The notes below the pieces were generated by a model that saw nothing but the letters and a program-made list of their open reading frames with translations, searched no databases and was not told the DNA's origin. From contig NZ_CP031013.1 of NCBI RefSeq assembly GCF_003711205.1, positions 3,204,501 to 3,268,500 of the forward strand: a stretch of 64,000 nt of DNA. Reading direction: 5' to 3'. The position numbers and the translations under genes were made by a program. The stretch is from Polaromonas sp. SP1. Its GTDB lineage: Bacteria > Pseudomonadota > Gammaproteobacteria > Burkholderiales > Burkholderiaceae_C. Every line of letters starts with the position of its first letter. The stretch's first letter is position 1. This document shows, in pieces, positions 63,001-64,000 of this stretch.

Positions 63001-63308
63001 GGCGAATTCTGGTGGGCGAGGGCGCGTGGGCGTGGAGCCCGCAGGCCATTGCCTGGCAGGGCAATGAGGTGGGCTTGGTGTATGAGGGGAAATCGCTGTA
63101 CCTGGACCGCCTGGTGCAGCGCAAGGACGCCGGCCACGAAGGCCATTGGTGGGTGCTTGACTACAAATCCAGATTTGCACCGCAAGACCTCCCTGAACTG
63201 GTCGCCAAGATGCAAAGCTACCGCGCGGCGGTGCAGCTGATTTACCCCGGCGTTCCCGTGAAAGCAGCTTTTCTCACGGGGCAGGGAACTGTGGTGATGG
63301 TGGATTGA
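60015..63308 (+). CDS. addA: UvrD-type helicase/nuclease AddA
   Basis: ATP-dependent helicase with a C-terminal nuclease, 1097 residues, forming AddAB with the preceding gene. The Walker A motif is ACAGAGKTWML (about residues 36-46), then ITFTKKAAGEMRERL (motif Ia), the DEXX box MIDEFQDTNPLQW, VFLVGDPKQSIYRFRRAEP (motif III), TIHGAKGLEAEAV (motif V), and YVALTRARHTLVIS (motif VI). The nuclease has WVLDYKSRF near the end. GAGGAGT precedes ATG 60015. Residues about 118-137 (QKGLKSAQDVRQQLSNLYRS) come from an R1 repeat read in frame. Confidence 0.92.
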   Translation: MKIAHTAAYECNGEPVSAEAFYAIACDPRRSVAVEACAGAGKTWMLVSRIVRALLDGATAEAGKQVLPHEILAITFTKKAAGEMRERLDDWLKAFAHADDETLQRELEMRGVRLDVSTQKGLKSAQDVRQQLSNLYRSILSSGRSVQIRTFHSWFAALLRSAPVAVLQRLELPVNYELLEDDAPARALVWRRFYAAVAADASHRADFEAVVLAHGRFQTDKALQAALDKRTEFTLADEKGVIDASVQTFGEQFPEFAGLNLPEDCLAADAADASNHRLLLEAAKALGRASAPTFSAKGVELELALSAGNMPAVLIALLTEKGTARKFGDKIVGIERVREAQDLVLRVAQARQQHDAWQYQQRMARLTRVLIAQFTALKRDRGWVDMNDVERAALLMLADPVLSGWVQERLDARIRHLMIDEFQDTNPLQWQALYSWLIGYSGAGTAPSVFLVGDPKQSIYRFRRAEPQVFRAAQAFVVHGLGGDLLSCDHTRRNAEAVIDTVNAAMATAREADGYEGFREHTTASGVAGAAGRLPPIARNRDEEDASPLAAGWRDSLTTPRELPEETLRTREARQAAAWISEQLAGGLRPQDVMVLSRKRAGLLPLQDELRALHIPAQVGEKTELIDCCEVLDVVALLDVLVSPQHDLSLARALRSPLFGLGDDSLVQLALLHREHGMPWYDLLQKEELLAHSLIGLGPVLAKWKGWLDSLPPHDALQGIYDDGDVLARFGAAAPAAERSAVVANLRALLGVSLALDGGRYATPYSFVRALKAGGTQAPATVSTEAVRLLTIHGAKGLEAEAVLLLDTDTVERNADSMGVLVDWPGEATEPRKFVFLVSESRPPACAAETLANEQAARKREELNALYVALTRARHTLVISSIEPHRVTTESWWQRLQGLVGELPAPVADESAGEHLDAADAGVFYLPELPELPEALMPAVPAAERVEEDSLTARVGSAMHRLLEWGGALSVEQVKAVTREFRLSPVEAKRAAESARRILVGEGAWAWSPQAIAWQGNEVGLVYEGKSLYLDRLVQRKDAGHEGHWWVLDYKSRFAPQDLPELVAKMQSYRAAVQLIYPGVPVKAAFLTGQGTVVMVD
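60367..60425 (-). repeat. R1 dispersed repeat, copy 8, inside addA
   Basis: On the minus strand: GTATAAATTTGATAGC (stem with one change), TGCTGGCGCACGTCC, TGTGCGGACTTCAGGCC and a T-run. It lies in coding sequence and is translated in frame. Confidence 0.7.
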
Positions 63309-63332
63309 TCTCACCGGGCCTGTCCGGCGCAC

Positions 63333-63370
63333 ATTCCGATCACCTTCCGATCCTTCCGATCCTTCCGATT
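63333..63370 (+). repeat. Short tandem repeat CCTTCCGAT
   Basis: Three exact 9-base units at 63343-63369, with a partial unit CATTCCGAT just before, between addA and the final gene. Confidence 0.7.
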
Positions 63371-63393
63371 ACATGCCGGCTGAAAGGCACCTC

Positions 63394-64000
63394 ATGATCA
63401 AGTTCAAGCACCTGGCCACTTCGCTGGCGTCCCTCGTTTTGCTGGCCGCCGTTCCCCTCGCGACGGCGCAGGCGCCCGCCAACCCCACGCTGCGCCTGCG
63501 CGCCACGATTGAAAAAGTCGACGCCACCAGCCTGACCGTGAAGGAGCGCAGCGGCGAAGTCATCACGCTGGTGCGGCCCGCGGCCATGGATGTGTCCGAG
63601 GTGTATCCGCTGGCGCTGGCCGACATCAAGCCGGGCAGCTACATCGGCACCGCCGCCATGCCGCAGGCGGACGGCAGCCAGCTGGCGCTGGAGGTGGTGG
63701 TGTTTCCGGAAGCAGCGCGCGGCGCCGGTGAAGGCCACCGGCCCTGGGACTTGCGGCCCGATAGCACCATGACCAATGCGACGGTGGCCGACCTCGCGGC
63801 CGCGCCTTCGTCGGTGCCCGGCGGGCAAAAGTTGACGCTGCGCTACAAGGATGGCGAGAAAACGGTGATCGTGCCGCCCGGTGTGCCGGTGGTGTCGTTC
63901 AAACCCGGCAAGGCCGATGAAAACGTGTTGCTGGTGCCGGGCGCCAAGGTGATGATCACCGCGCAGGAGCAGGCCGGCAAGCCGACCGCGCTGCGGGTGA
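63394..64000 (+). CDS. Periplasmic protein of unknown function (3' end outside window)
   Basis: At least 202 residues, cut by the window end. A signal peptide lies at residues ~1-26 (LASLVLLAAVPLATAQA). The rest is beta-rich, with LRATIEKVDATSLTVKERSGEVITLV, IKPGSYIGTAAMPQADGS, HRPWDLRPDSTMTNATVADL and YKDGEKTVIVPPGVPVV. Similar secreted proteins occur in many proteobacteria near metal or sulfur genes; the function is unknown. The start ATG 63394 has GAAAGGCAC upstream. Confidence 0.8.
   Translation, partial: MIKFKHLATSLASLVLLAAVPLATAQAPANPTLRLRATIEKVDATSLTVKERSGEVITLVRPAAMDVSEVYPLALADIKPGSYIGTAAMPQADGSQLALEVVVFPEAARGAGEGHRPWDLRPDSTMTNATVADLAAAPSSVPGGQKLTLRYKDGEKTVIVPPGVPVVSFKPGKADENVLLVPGAKVMITAQEQAGKPTALRV

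Noticed and set aside
1..64000. tRNA, rRNA, CRISPR arrays and prophage genes
   Set aside because: None were visible by eye: no cloverleaf with a TTCRANNC loop, no regular spacer arrays, no terminase, capsid or integrase.

Overview
The window looks like the chromosome of a betaproteobacterium of the Comamonadaceae, close to Polaromonas, Rhodoferax or Variovorax. The evidence is high GC, the order ftsH-folP-glmM, an intact pst-pho block, a DctPQM transporter next to sugar-acid genes, and several short intergenic repeats typical of that family. This placement is inference from gene content. No rRNA, tRNA, CRISPR array or phage was seen.

Layout. 1-4 kb: the 3' part of ftsH, then folP and glmM. 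4-7.5 kb: a three-gene minus-strand set of uncharacterised proteins, then an aldehyde dehydrogenase next to the fused stumps of its probable dehydratase partner and a LysR regulator. 7.6-17.9 kb: an MdtABC-type RND efflux operon with an outer-membrane channel; mdtB and mdtC are separated by a 570-bp pair of inverted repeats. 18.2-26.2 kb: a sugar or sugar-acid catabolic cluster (ribokinase, TRAP transporter, DHDPS-family aldolase, GntR regulator and FucU mutarotase on minus; aldose dehydrogenase and lactonase on plus). 26.3-32.2 kb: small genes and an arsenic cluster (arsR, arsI-like, aquaporin and MFS on minus; arsC and arsH on plus) with no ArsB or ACR3 pump.

32.4-51.3 kb is organised around phosphate. 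A four-unit Pho box at 32455 precedes a short terminated transcript and then olsB-like, plcP-like and glycosyltransferase genes. A second Pho box precedes ppk-sixA. After a lower-GC patch with two orphan genes and a degenerate attC-like site come a histone-H1-like gene and ppx. A third Pho box drives pstSCAB-phoU-phoB-phoR. Together these would cover high-affinity phosphate uptake, signalling, polyphosphate turnover and probably replacement of phospholipids by ornithine lipids and glycolipids during phosphate starvation. The lipid part is the most interesting functional prediction here.

51.3-64 kb: a MATE transporter, an ArnT-like membrane protein, rpmE2, rho, trxA, the recombination genes addB and addA, and the start of a periplasmic protein. 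A dispersed ~60-bp stem-loop repeat (called R1 below) occurs at seven or eight sites between or beside genes and inside three reading frames (aquaporin, addB, addA), where it is translated in frame. Three other repeat types (R2, R3, and a 333-bp element with terminal inverted repeats and internal hairpins) are also present.
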